In this document: piece after piece, positions 34,307-42,484 of the stretch | How the letters are laid out: every line of letters starts with the position of its first letter | Numbering within the stretch: the stretch's first letter is position 1 | Notes under the pieces: model-generated | Told to the model about the DNA's origin: nothing | Databases searched by the model: none | What the model saw: only the letters and a program-made list of their open reading frames with translations | Program-made: the position numbers and the translations under genes | From: Sphaerisporangium corydalis | GTDB taxonomy: Bacteria; Actinomycetota; Actinomycetes; Streptosporangiales; Streptosporangiaceae | Direction of reading: 5' to 3' | Assembly: GCF_025506355.1 (NCBI RefSeq) | Contig: NZ_JANZYP010000044.1 | Span: forward strand, 1 to 64,000 | Length of the DNA: 64,000 nucleotides

Positions 34307-35380
34307 ATGGCGCGGGTGGACACGGCGGAGACCGGGCAGGACGGCGGCGGCCGTGACACCTGCCCGGCGACCTGGCGCGCGGGCGTCCGCCGGGCGATCC
34401 GCGCCGCCACCCGGCCGGGGCCCTGGAAGCGCGGCCTGGTCCTCGCGGCGCTGGCAGTGCTGCTGGGCCTGGTCATGCTGCTGCACGCGGAGATCCCCAA
34501 CCGGATCGGGAACCTCGGCAGCCTGGTGGAGACCTTCCTGCCGTGGTTCGGCCTGTTCGTCCCGGTGCTGCTGGCCGGGGCGCTGTGGCGCCGCTCCGCC
34601 GCCGCGGTGGCCGCGCTGCTGCTGCCGGTCGTGGTGTGGGCGTCCCTCTTCGGCGGGCGGCTCGCCGACAGGTCCCACCCGGGCGGCGACCTCGTCGTGG
34701 CCGCTCACAACGTCGGCGCCGCCAACCCCGACCCCGCCGGCACGGCCCGTGACCTGGCCGCCTCCGGGGCGGACGTGCTGGCGCTGGAGGAACTGGTCCC
34801 GCAGACCACCGGCACGTACGAGAAGGAACTCGCGAGAACCTACCCGCACCACACGGTGCTCGGCACGGTCGGGCTGTGGAGCAAACTGCCGCTGTCGGAC
34901 ACCCGGCTGATCGACATCATGAACTTCGGGCCGGCGGCGAAGACCATTCCGGCCGACGAGAAGATCGCCCCGAACCGGGCGCTGCGCACCACGGTCGCCA
35001 CCGCCCATGGGCCACTGGCGGTGTACGTGGCCCACCTCGGGTCCGTACGGGTGAATCCCGCGGCGGGCTTCTGGACGGCCTCGCGGAACATCGGCGTGCA
35101 GGCGATCGGCGAGGCCATCGCCGCCGAGAGGACCACGCGGGTGGTGTTGCTCGGCGACCTGAACGGAACCATGGACGACCGCGCGTTCGACGATCTCACC
35201 GCACGGCTGCTCCCGGCCCAGGAGGCGGCCGGGGACGGCTTCGGCTTCACCTGGCCGGCGGCCTTCCCGGTGGTACGGGCCGACGCGATCCTGGTCCGCG
35301 GCGTGCGGCCGGAGCGGTCGTGGGTGCTGCCGGCCACCGGCAGCGACCACCTGCCGGTGGCCGCCGCGATCAGCTGGTGA
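34307..35380 (+). CDS. Membrane-anchored endonuclease/exonuclease/phosphatase family protein
   Basis: A 357-aa protein with three N-terminal membrane helices (WKRGLVLAALAVLLGLVML, LPWFGLFVPVLLAGAL, SAAAVAALLLPVVVWASLF) and an extracytoplasmic EEP domain: LVVAAHNVGA, VLALEELV (metal Glu), VYVAHLGSV, VVLLGDLNGTMDD and SDHLPVAAAI. The full catalytic set is present. ATG 34307 has GAGGA upstream; GTG 34256, which overlaps the vanY stop (TAGTG), is an alternative that would couple translation. Co-transcription with vanY suggests a role at the cell envelope, for example on phospholipid or teichoic-type polymers, but the substrate is unknown. Confidence 0.85.
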   Translation: MARVDTAETGQDGGGRDTCPATWRAGVRRAIRAATRPGPWKRGLVLAALAVLLGLVMLLHAEIPNRIGNLGSLVETFLPWFGLFVPVLLAGALWRRSAAAVAALLLPVVVWASLFGGRLADRSHPGGDLVVAAHNVGAANPDPAGTARDLAASGADVLALEELVPQTTGTYEKELARTYPHHTVLGTVGLWSKLPLSDTRLIDIMNFGPAAKTIPADEKIAPNRALRTTVATAHGPLAVYVAHLGSVRVNPAAGFWTASRNIGVQAIGEAIAAERTTRVVLLGDLNGTMDDRAFDDLTARLLPAQEAAGDGFGFTWPAAFPVVRADAILVRGVRPERSWVLPATGSDHLPVAAAISW

Positions 35381-35391
35381 GCACCCGCCCT

Positions 35392-35421
35392 CCTCGTGCC
35401 GCCTCCGGCGGCGGCACGAGG
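35392..35421. terminator. Bidirectional hairpin terminator
   Basis: A perfect 12-bp stem CCTCGTGCCGCC / GGCGGCACGAGG with loop TCCGGC sits between the convergent EEP gene (ends 35380) and RidA gene (ends 35427). No U-tract follows, as is common in actinomycetes. Confidence 0.75.
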
Positions 35422-35426
35422 CCGCG

Positions 35427-35822
35427 TCACGCCACGGCGGTTCCTTCGAGCTCGACGATCAGGTCGGGGATCGCCAGCCGTGCCACCCCGAGCATCGTGG
35501 TGGGCGGTGCCACCCCGGCGGCGCCCAGCCGCGACGCCAGCACCCCGTAGTGCTGGAAGAGCAGGTCGACGTCGGTGGTGTGGACGTTGAGCCTGACGAG
35601 GTTCGCGAGGGACATGCCGGCCCCGCCGAGCACGGCCTCCAGGTTGTCCAGGCTCAGCGCCAGCTGCGCCGCCATGTCACCGGCGTGCTCGGGCTTGCCG
35701 TCGCCGCTCATCGCGGTCTGCCCGGCGCAGTACAGGGTCCGGGTGTGCCCGGAGACGACCTCGCCCTGGTTGTACCCCAGCTCCACCGACCACGCCCACG
35801 GGTTGACGGCCGTTCGCTCCAT
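35427..35822 (-). CDS. RidA-family protein
   Basis: A 131-aa RidA/YjgF/L-PSP domain: VSGHTRTLYCAGQTAMSGDG, GDMAAQLALSLDNLEAVLGG, LVRLNVHTTDVDLLFQHYGV, ending with LAIPDLIVELEGTAVA. The Arg that binds the 2-imino acid carboxylate in canonical RidA (xxLxRP-E region) is replaced (IPDLIVELEGTA), so it belongs to an Rid1-7 subgroup rather than the archetype. AAGGAG precedes the start; GTG 35828 is possible. Divergent from the WYL regulator at 35931. Confidence 0.85.
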   Translation of the reverse strand: MERTAVNPWAWSVELGYNQGEVVSGHTRTLYCAGQTAMSGDGKPEHAGDMAAQLALSLDNLEAVLGGAGMSLANLVRLNVHTTDVDLLFQHYGVLASRLGAAGVAPPTTMLGVARLAIPDLIVELEGTAVA

Positions 35823-35930
35823 GGCCACATCAGCTCCTTCGTCGACAATCCATCGGCCCTGGTGGCCGTGATGATCAGCCTCCCGGCAAATCACGACATC
35901 CTGTGTCGTGTATTCCTCTAGGGTTTCCGC

Positions 35931-36905
35931 ATGCGCGCCGACCGGCTGGTCTCGCTGGTGCTGCTGCTGCGGCGGCACGGCCGGATGTCCGCGGTCGCGC
36001 TGGCCGGCGAGCTGGAGGTCTCCACCCGCACCGTGCTGCGCGACATCGAGGCGCTGTCCGCGGCCGGCGTCCCGGTCTACGCCGAACGCGGCCGGCACGG
36101 CGGTTTCGAGCTGCTGCCCGGTTTCCGTACCGAGCTCACCGGGCTGAACCACGACGAGGCCCTCGCCCTGCTGGTCGCCGGATCACGGCGCGGCGCGCAG
36201 GCGTTCGGCCTCGGCTCGGCGCTCGCGTCGGCGATGCTCAAGGTGGTCGACGCGCTGCCCGACAGCTATCGGGACACCGCGGCCGGCGCGTCCGAGCGGC
36301 TGCTCGTCGACCCGGAGACCGATCTGCTCTCGCGCCGGCTGGTCGCCGAGGAGGCGCCCGACACCGTCGTGGCCGAGGTCCTGCGCGCGGTGCTCGCCGG
36401 GCACAAGCTGCGCATCCACTACGCGGCCGTGGACCAGACCCCGAAGTGGCGGACGGTGGACCCGATCGGGCTGGTCACCGTACGCGAGCGGAGCTACCTG
36501 CTGGCCACGAGGTCCGGCGCGGACCGCACCTACCGGTTGTCCCGGATCCTGGCCGCCCAGGCGCTCGCCGAACCCGCCCAGCGGCCCGACCGGGTCGATC
36601 TGGACCGGGCCTGGCGGGAACGGAGCACGCGGTTCAGGGCCGGCGGCGACCAGGTCACCGTGCTGGTACGGGTGCACCCGGCTCGGCGGGAGGACCTGGT
36701 GGGCACCGCGCTGGCCGTCCTGGCCGAAGAGGCCGGCCCGGACGGCCGGCTGCGGATGGAGGTGACCTTCCAGGATCGGAGACACGCCGAATGGGCGCTG
36801 TGGCAGCTCTCCACGAACGCGGAGGCCCTGGCCCCGCAGTGGTTGCGCGACGCCCTGCGCGACCGCGCCGCCGCGATCGCCGCCCGCTACGCGGCGCCGT
36901 CCTGA
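35931..36905 (+). CDS. HTH/WYL-domain transcriptional regulator (YafY type)
   Basis: A 324-aa regulator. The N-terminal HTH_11 reads RLVSLVLLLRRHGRMSAVAL and TRTVLRDIEALSAAGVPVYA; the WYL domain spans about residues 140-230 (HKLRIHYAAVDQTPKWRTVD, then VRERSYLLATRS), and a WCX-type C-terminal extension follows. WYL proteins bind nucleic acids or small ligands and often control neighbouring enzymes; the divergent RidA gene is the likely target. Confidence 0.92.
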   Translation: MRADRLVSLVLLLRRHGRMSAVALAGELEVSTRTVLRDIEALSAAGVPVYAERGRHGGFELLPGFRTELTGLNHDEALALLVAGSRRGAQAFGLGSALASAMLKVVDALPDSYRDTAAGASERLLVDPETDLLSRRLVAEEAPDTVVAEVLRAVLAGHKLRIHYAAVDQTPKWRTVDPIGLVTVRERSYLLATRSGADRTYRLSRILAAQALAEPAQRPDRVDLDRAWRERSTRFRAGGDQVTVLVRVHPARREDLVGTALAVLAEEAGPDGRLRMEVTFQDRRHAEWALWQLSTNAEALAPQWLRDALRDRAAAIAARYAAPS

Positions 36906-36915
36906 AAGCATGTGG

Positions 36916-37761
36916 TCATCTGAAGGCGGCGATGTTGCGGACCGCCCATTCGGCGTACGCGCGGGGCGTGCGGCCGAGGACCCGTTCGACGTCGGGGCTG
37001 ATCAGCCGCTCGGCGGGGGTGGGCTCGCCGATGATGTCAAGGGTGGTCTCGACCACGGGCTCGGGCATGAACCGCAGCATCTGCGCGCGGGCCTCCTCGC
37101 GGGTCTGCTGGATGAACCGGATCGGCTCGCCGAGCGCGTCGCCGATCTCCTCGGCTCGTTGCCGGGGCGTGCTGAGGGCGGGCCCGGTCAACTCGTACAC
37201 CTGCCCGGCGTGACCGTCCTCGCGCAGGGCCGCCGCGGCGACCTCGCCGATGTCGGCCGGGTCGACGAGCGGCAGCCCGGTGTCGCCGAACGGTGCGGCG
37301 GCCGTGCGGTGGGTGCGGATCGTCTCGGCCCACGCGAAGGTGTTGGAGGCGAAGCCACCGGGCCGCAGGATCGTCCAGTCCATGCCCGACCGCCGGATGG
37401 CGTCCTCGATGGACCGTCCCACGCGCCCGTGGGAGGACGACCCCGGTCGGGTCGCGACTCCTTGGGAGGACAGCAGGACGACCCGTCGGACGCCGCCGGC
37501 CTTCGCGGCGTCGAGGAGGCCCTGGGGGTTCAGCAGGTGCGCGCCGGCACCGCCGTCGTGGAGGAACACCGCGTCGGCGCCGTCGAGAACGGGCCGGAGG
37601 CTCTCGGCGTCGGCCAGGTCCGCCTGGCGGTGCCGGACGCCCTCGGGCACCGCCACGCCCGAGGCTCCCCGGGACACCGCCGTCACCCGCTCACCGGCTG
37701 CCGCGAGTGCCTGTACGAGCGGCCGGCCGACGTTGCCGGTGGCTCCCGTTACTACGATCAT
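36916..37761 (-). CDS. NmrA-like NAD(P)-binding protein
   Basis: A 281-aa atypical short-chain dehydrogenase: IVVTGATGNVGRPLVQALAA (glycine-rich NAD(P) loop), HRQADLADAESLRPVLDGAD, VVLLSSQGVAT, WTILRPGGFASN and VYELTGPALSTPRQRAEEIG. It lacks the YxxxK pair of catalytic SDRs, so it is either a redox sensor of NmrA type or an isoflavone-reductase-like enzyme. Divergent from the TetR gene at 37870 across a 108-bp region containing repeated GTTAGTT motifs. Confidence 0.9.
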   Translation of the reverse strand: MIVVTGATGNVGRPLVQALAAAGERVTAVSRGASGVAVPEGVRHRQADLADAESLRPVLDGADAVFLHDGGAGAHLLNPQGLLDAAKAGGVRRVVLLSSQGVATRPGSSSHGRVGRSIEDAIRRSGMDWTILRPGGFASNTFAWAETIRTHRTAAAPFGDTGLPLVDPADIGEVAAAALREDGHAGQVYELTGPALSTPRQRAEEIGDALGEPIRFIQQTREEARAQMLRFMPEPVVETTLDIIGEPTPAERLISPDVERVLGRTPRAYAEWAVRNIAAFR

Positions 37762-37805
37762 GAACGTCCCCTTTGATCAGTCATGCCGGAGCTTTCCCCG
37801 GTCGA

Positions 37806-37874
37806 GTTAGTTGACTGACTTAGGTGCGACCATAGCCAGCCTGACCGGCCGTTGTCTATGGTTAGTTAGGTGAC
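37806..37874. promoter_or_regulatory. Two GTTAGTTNNNTGAC repeats, probable TetR operators
   Basis: GTTAGTTGACTGAC (37806-37819) and GTTAGTTAGGTGAC (37861-37874) lie in the NmrA/TetR divergent region; the second overlaps the GTG start of the TetR gene. The first is embedded in a partial dyad (TTAGT...ACTTA). Autoregulation by the TetR protein is the likely reason. Confidence 0.5.
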
Positions 37875-38493
37875 CGACTTGAAAAAGAGCGATCGGCCCC
37901 CGGCCATCGCGAAGCGGGGCAAACGGGAGCGACTGACCGCCGCCGCCGTGCGGATGCTGCACGAGCAGGGCGTGGAGAAGACGACGCTCGCCGACATCGC
38001 ACAGGCGGCCGACGTCCCCGTGGGCAACGTCTACTACTACTTCAAGACCAAGGACGACCTGGTCGAGGCGGCCATCGGCGCGCACGCGCAGGGCCTCCAG
38101 GCGATGATCGCCTCACTCGACGAGCTCCCTGCTCCGCAGGACCGGCTGAAGTCACTCATCGGCGGCTGGGTGCGGCAGCGCGACCTCGCCGCCCGGTACG
38201 GCTGCCCCACCGGGACCCTGGCCTCGGAGCTCGACAAACGCGCCGACGGTCTCGACCGCACCGTGGCCGAGGTCATGCAGGGCCTGATCGACTGGGCCGA
38301 GCGGCAGTTCCGTTCGATGGGCCGGAGCGACTCCCGCGACCTCGCGGTCGCCCTGATCGCCGCCTACCAGGGGATCTCGCTGCTCACCAACACCTTCCGC
38401 GACCCCGAGCTCATGACCCGCGAAGGCGACCGGCTGGCACGCTGGATCGACTCGCTCGGCCGGCCGTCAGGAGATCCCGGCGGCCCTGGGTAG
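37870..38493 (+). CDS. TetR-family transcriptional regulator
   Basis: A 207-aa TetR protein: GKRERLTAAAVRMLHEQGVE, TTLADIAQAADVPVGNVYYY, then a C-terminal domain with WVRQRDLAARYGCPTGTLAS of the TetR_C_LfrR/AcrR-like type. The GCPTGTLASEL stretch is characteristic of regulators paired with NmrA-like or SDR genes. It probably represses the divergent NmrA-like gene. Confidence 0.92.
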   Translation: MTDLKKSDRPPAIAKRGKRERLTAAAVRMLHEQGVEKTTLADIAQAADVPVGNVYYYFKTKDDLVEAAIGAHAQGLQAMIASLDELPAPQDRLKSLIGGWVRQRDLAARYGCPTGTLASELDKRADGLDRTVAEVMQGLIDWAERQFRSMGRSDSRDLAVALIAAYQGISLLTNTFRDPELMTREGDRLARWIDSLGRPSGDPGGPG

Positions 38494-38687
38494 ACCTTCA
38501 CCTCTCCATCGTGGCGAACGTCCTCGTCATACGGCCCCGGGGTAAATGGGAAGACGCATCGCGCCGCGGGCTAGTACGATGAACGTCGTAGTTCGCATCG
38601 ACGTCGGGGGTCGTCCGGGTGGTACCCGCGAGCCTGATCGGACGATGCCGGGCAGGGCCCAGAGCGTCACTCCGATGGGGAGAAGCC

Positions 38688-39749
38688 ATGGATGTGGTCA
38701 CCTTCGCGAAGGTCCCGGTGGACGAGCGGTTCGCCTTCTGGCGCGAGATGAGCGCGAAGATGTGGATGCCGCTGGACGCCCACTGCGAACCGGGTACGGA
38801 GAGCGCGTTTCAGGCTCAGGTCGCCCTCAACGGGCTCGGCCCCGTTCAGGCGACGGTGCTGACCGCGCCGTCGCTGACGATCCGGCGCACGCCCCGGCTG
38901 ATCCGCCGGTCCGACCCCGAGACCCTCTTCGTGACCTGCACCGTCCGCGGGCACGCCATCGGGGAGCAGGCCGACCGGCAGGCGGAGCTGCGTGTCGGAG
39001 ACCTGATGCTCCGTGATAGCTCGCACCCCTACCTGACCAGGTTCGGGTCCACGGACCCCGCGGGCGGCCAGGTGCTGTCGCTGCAGTTCCCGCGCTCGTC
39101 GCTGCCGTTACCCGAGCGGGGCCTGCGGGAGCTCAGCGCGCTCCGCATCCGGGGCGACCGGGGCATCGGCGCGCTGGCCTCGCAGTACCTGCTCCAGCTG
39201 GTCCGGCGGCTCGGGGAGTTCAGCCCGGACGAGGCGATGCGGGTCTCCACCCTGACCCTCGACGTCCTGACCGCCGCGCTGGCCGGCGCACTGGACGCCA
39301 ACAGCGCGGTACCGCCGGGCAGCCGGCGGCGCGCGCTGCTCGCCCAGATCCACGCCTTCGTCCAGGCGAACCTGGGCGATGCCCAGCTGACCCCGGCCGC
39401 GATCGCCGCGGCCCACCACATCTCGGTGAGCTACCTGCACCAGCTGTTCCGCGACGAGGAGCACACCGTCGCCGGCTGGATCCGCGAACGCCGCCTGGAA
39501 CGGTGCCGGCGCGACCTGGCCGAGCCGTGGCTGGCCGCCCGCACGATCACCGCGATCGCGGCCCGGTGGGGCTTCACCAACCTCCAGCACTTCAGCCAGG
39601 CCTTCCGCGGTGCCTACGGTCTGTCCCCACGGCAGTACCGGCAGCAGTGCGCCGCCGTGCGCCTGCCGGCCGTGCGGGAGGATCGGTCCGATCCCCCCGC
39701 ACGGCCGGTCGATCTCGCGATCGAGTGGTCCCGGCCGTCACCGGACTAG
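38688..39749 (+). CDS. AraC-family transcriptional regulator
   Basis: A 353-aa regulator. The N-terminal part is an AraC-binding-like domain (AELRVGDLMLRDSSHPYLTR), and the C-terminal 100 residues carry two helix-turn-helix units (AIAAAHHISVSYLHQLFRDE, then AIAARWGFTNLQHFSQAFRG with YGLSPRQYRQQ). ATG 38688 follows GGGGAGAAG. The 194 bp upstream contain no other gene. Its 3' end overlaps the convergent I36 inhibitor gene by four bases. Targets are unknown. Confidence 0.92.
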   Translation: MDVVTFAKVPVDERFAFWREMSAKMWMPLDAHCEPGTESAFQAQVALNGLGPVQATVLTAPSLTIRRTPRLIRRSDPETLFVTCTVRGHAIGEQADRQAELRVGDLMLRDSSHPYLTRFGSTDPAGGQVLSLQFPRSSLPLPERGLRELSALRIRGDRGIGALASQYLLQLVRRLGEFSPDEAMRVSTLTLDVLTAALAGALDANSAVPPGSRRRALLAQIHAFVQANLGDAQLTPAAIAAAHHISVSYLHQLFRDEEHTVAGWIRERRLERCRRDLAEPWLAARTITAIAARWGFTNLQHFSQAFRGAYGLSPRQYRQQCAAVRLPAVREDRSDPPARPVDLAIEWSRPSPD

Positions 39750-40171
39750 CGGATGCGGTACCCGCTGACCCAGTCGCCGATCGAGCTGTAGCCGGTTCTG
39801 TCGACGACGATCGCGCCCCCGGTGCAGTTGGAGTTGTCCCACAGCTCCACCAGGCGGCTGCTCTCGGTACGGGCGGAATTGATGGTGTCGTTCCAGCCGG
39901 AGCCGACGTAGTAGCACTGGCCAACGTTCCCGTCGAGCCAGGTGTTCGGGCCCGAGAAGCCCGTTTCCGCGAATACGTGGACGCCACGGACCGCCGCCGC
40001 CTGACGGGCGGTGCCGGCGGAGGACGCCTGGGCCGAACCGGTGGCCAGTGCGGGCACCAGCACGGCCGCGGCGGCGAGGGCGCCGAGAAACCTCAGCTTG
40101 GCGGCCCTCACGAAGATCCTCCGCTGCCGGGGAAGGCGGGAGGCGAAGTCCACCTGCGTTCGCTGCGACAT
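39746..40171 (-). CDS. Secreted peptidase inhibitor family I36 protein
   Basis: A 141-aa exported protein. A long signal peptide with basic N-region (RQRRIFVRAAKLR) and hydrophobic core (LGALAAAAVLVPALATG) ends near AQASS. The mature part is a betagamma-crystallin-like fold as in the Streptomyces metalloproteinase inhibitor SMPI: GVHVFAETGFSG, CYYVGSGWNDTINSART, ELWDNSNCTGGAIVVD. Two Cys could form the disulfide. AAAGGAG precedes the ATG. Function: inhibition of an extracellular protease or a structural wall role; family members differ. Confidence 0.85.
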   Translation of the reverse strand: MSQRTQVDFASRLPRQRRIFVRAAKLRFLGALAAAAVLVPALATGSAQASSAGTARQAAAVRGVHVFAETGFSGPNTWLDGNVGQCYYVGSGWNDTINSARTESSRLVELWDNSNCTGGAIVVDRTGYSSIGDWVSGYRIR

Positions 40172-40302
40172 GAGCAGTTCTCCTTTCGAATCGTTCTTCC
40201 TGCATGTCGTGAACAATGCCTGCCGCGCTCCGGCCTGTCGTTACGCGTGAGTACACGCTCCTTAGGTCTGCGTGCACTGTCTGGGCCGATGGCCGGGTCA
40301 CC

Positions 40303-40857
40303 TCACGACAGGGCCGTGAAGGTGAACCCGGTACTCCTGGAACGGCGCAGCGGAATGTCGCACTTGATCCGGCGCGCCACCTCGTTCCTGCTGAGGCCGA
40401 GCCCCTGCGCGATGAGCCGGTCCGGGCGCACCGGCACCGGGTCGTCGAAGACGACGTCCACCTGGAACGGCAACGCCTCGTCGAGGCATGCCGGCGGGGC
40501 GTCCAGCCGCCAGGCCCCGTCCCAGTCCAGGGTGAAGCGGTTGCGCCGGGCGAACAGTGGATCCAGCAGCCTGGACGCCACCAGCCTCGGATCGCCGGCG
40601 CGGTAGCCGTCGAGCTCGGCCGGGTCGAAGGAACTGACCGGCGCGCGCTCGCGCACGGTGAGCTTGCTCGTCCGGTCGCAGGACACGCAGCGGACCAGCA
40701 GCCACACGTCCAGCAGCTTGCCGTTGGCGTTGACGCGGAACCTGCCCTCGCCGGTGGTGGCCGACTCCGACCCGCAGCCCACGCACCGCATGGAAAGCAG
40801 AGGCAGCCTGGTCCGGCGGACGACCCAGGGCAGCACGATATGAGGTTGTGAAGACAT
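40303..40857 (-). CDS. DUF1062 domain protein with zinc-ribbon cysteines
   Basis: A 184-aa protein of the DUF1062 family: two CxxC pairs at Cys25/Cys28 and Cys57/Cys60 (CVGC and CVSC) probably bind zinc, followed by DGYRAGDPRLVASRLLDPLF and a C-terminal LSRNEVARRIKCDIPLRR that looks like a helix-turn-helix or RNA-binding element. Family function unknown. It stands alone; the stretch GAGGCC-N10-GGCCTC just upstream (near 40880) could form a hairpin. Confidence 0.88.
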   Translation of the reverse strand: MSSQPHIVLPWVVRRTRLPLLSMRCVGCGSESATTGEGRFRVNANGKLLDVWLLVRCVSCDRTSKLTVRERAPVSSFDPAELDGYRAGDPRLVASRLLDPLFARRNRFTLDWDGAWRLDAPPACLDEALPFQVDVVFDDPVPVRPDRLIAQGLGLSRNEVARRIKCDIPLRRSRSTGFTFTALS

Positions 40858-41181
40858 GATCTCTCTGGACCTGACACGAGGCCGATTGCGCGCGGCCTCA
40901 GACGCCGTATGACCGGGCGCGCTCGGGCAGCCCGGCGGAGCCGGCGGGAGGGCCGGCTTGACGGTGATCGATAGAAGGCGTCAGGCCTGGAGAGCGGGCG
41001 GGGTCACGCGGTGTGTCCTTTGTCCTCACTGTGACGGGGTCGCAGGCAACCTACGGGACCGCGGAAGGACGGCTCAAACGGTTTTCCAGCGGCGGCCCCG
41101 CCCCCGTCCCGCGCTCTGCGATCTTGCGAGGTAAGGTCCAGGCCAGAGACGCGATCGGACGATCACCAGGGAGGTGGCGCG
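40858..41181. other. Intergenic region between divergent DUF1062 and GNAT genes
   Basis: 324 bp without a credible gene. It holds the divergent upstream regions of DUF1062 and the GNAT gene, a GAGGCC/GGCCTC inverted repeat close to the DUF1062 start, and a Shine-Dalgarno GGGAGG just before 41182. I see no conserved RNA or repeat. Confidence 0.5.
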
Positions 41182-41715
41182 GTGGGCGCGCTCGAGGTAC
41201 GCCTGCGGCCGGTGGCCGAGGACGATCTCGCGATGTTGCGGCGTTTCGCCACGGAACCAGGACTCATCGGTCTGGACTGGACGGGGTTCCGCGACGCGCA
41301 GGCCCCGGCGCGGCGTTTCGCCACCGACGGATACCTGGGCGCGGCCGACAGCCGGGTCATCGTCGAGGTCGACGGCACGGCCGCGGGCATGATGAGCTGG
41401 GCGGCGCGGGGGTCGGAGGTCTCCCGATACTGGGAGATAGGGATCGTCCTGCTCCCCGACTGGCGTGGCCGAGGCATCGGCTGGCGCGCGCAGGCCATGC
41501 TGTGCGACTACCTGTTCGCCCACACCCCGGCCCAGCGCATCGAGGCGGGCACCCACCCGGAGAACATCGCGGAACAGAGATCGCTGGAGAAGGCCGGCTT
41601 CCGGCTGGAGGGCGTCCTGCGCGCGGTGGAGTTCCGCGCCGGGCGGTGGCGCGACGGCTGGATGTACAGCAGGCTGCGTGACGATCCGCCGCCTCCGGTC
41701 CCGGCCCCCTCGTAG
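41182..41715 (+). CDS. GNAT-family N-acetyltransferase (RimJ/RimL type)
   Basis: A 177-aa acetyltransferase: EVRLRPVAEDDLAMLRRFAT, WEIGIVLLPDWRGRGIGWRA (acetyl-CoA loop RGRGIG), and RIEAGTHPENIAEQRSLEKA with GFRLEGVLR, the RimJ/RimL signature. GTG 41182 follows GGGAGGTGG. Such proteins acetylate N-termini or small amines such as aminoglycosides or spermidine; the substrate is unknown. Its end converges on the GntR gene of the trp operon. Confidence 0.9.
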   Translation: MGALEVRLRPVAEDDLAMLRRFATEPGLIGLDWTGFRDAQAPARRFATDGYLGAADSRVIVEVDGTAAGMMSWAARGSEVSRYWEIGIVLLPDWRGRGIGWRAQAMLCDYLFAHTPAQRIEAGTHPENIAEQRSLEKAGFRLEGVLRAVEFRAGRWRDGWMYSRLRDDPPPPVPAPS

Positions 41716-41737
41716 CCGCCGGTGGCCGGTGGTGCCG

Positions 41738-42484
41738 TCAGGGCTGGGAGACCCAGTGCAGGGACAGGTCCGTGGCCTTGCGCTCGGCCCTGATCTCCAG
41801 CAGTTCGCCGAGGATCGTGGCGTGGTCCAGGACGACCAGGGCGCCCTGGTCGTCATAGGTCGCCCGTTCGCTGACGAAGACCGGGCCGCCCGCAGGACGC
41901 CGCAGCAGCGCCGCGACCGGGGCGGTGAGCAGGGCCGGCCTGACCCGTTCGGTCGCCCGGTGCACGCGCGCGCCGGCGTCGGCGAGCGCGGTGTACAGCG
42001 GGGTCTCGGTGAAATCGGTCCCCTTGACCGCCGAGGCGTGCGGCTCGGCGATCCAGGAGATCTGGTGGACGGCGGGCCGGCCCAGCAGGTGCCGTACGCG
42101 GACCAGCCGGAGGGCGCGGTGGCCGGCCGGCGCGTCGCCCAGCAGGCGGGTGAGCGAGCGCGGGGCCCGCCGGACCGCGACCGACAGCACCTCGGTCCGC
42201 AGGGGGTGACCCTGCCTGCGCAGGTCGTCGCCGAGACTGCGCAGCGTGTCGAGGGGGTACTCCGCGCTGGCCGGCGTCACGTAAGTGCCGCGGCCGGCCC
42301 GCTGGACGATCAGACCCTCGCCGCTGAGGACCTGCAACGCCTGCCGCAGCGTCATCATCGTTACGCCGTAGGAGGCGCTGAGCTCACGCTGCGCGGGCAA
42401 CGCCTCGCCCGCGCGGTAGTGGCCCGACCTGATCTTGCCGGTCAGGTCGTCGGCGATGGCGCGGTAGCGGGGCGTACTGCTCAT
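41738..42484 (-). CDS. GntR-family regulator (HutC/UTRA type) in the trpBA operon
   Basis: A 248-aa GntR protein: winged helix at residues 5-75 (YRAIADDLTGKIRSGHYRAG, GVTMMTLRQALQVLSGEGLI) and a C-terminal UTRA domain (about 90-240) that binds a small effector. ATG 42484 overlaps the trpA stop by four bases, so it is the third gene of the operon. A perfect palindrome before trpB has the form of sites bound by HutC-type regulators, so autoregulation of the whole operon is likely. Its effector may be tryptophan, indole or a related metabolite (inference). Confidence 0.9.
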   Translation of the reverse strand: MSSTPRYRAIADDLTGKIRSGHYRAGEALPAQRELSASYGVTMMTLRQALQVLSGEGLIVQRAGRGTYVTPASAEYPLDTLRSLGDDLRRQGHPLRTEVLSVAVRRAPRSLTRLLGDAPAGHRALRLVRVRHLLGRPAVHQISWIAEPHASAVKGTDFTETPLYTALADAGARVHRATERVRPALLTAPVAALLRRPAGGPVFVSERATYDDQGALVVLDHATILGELLEIRAERKATDLSLHWVSQP

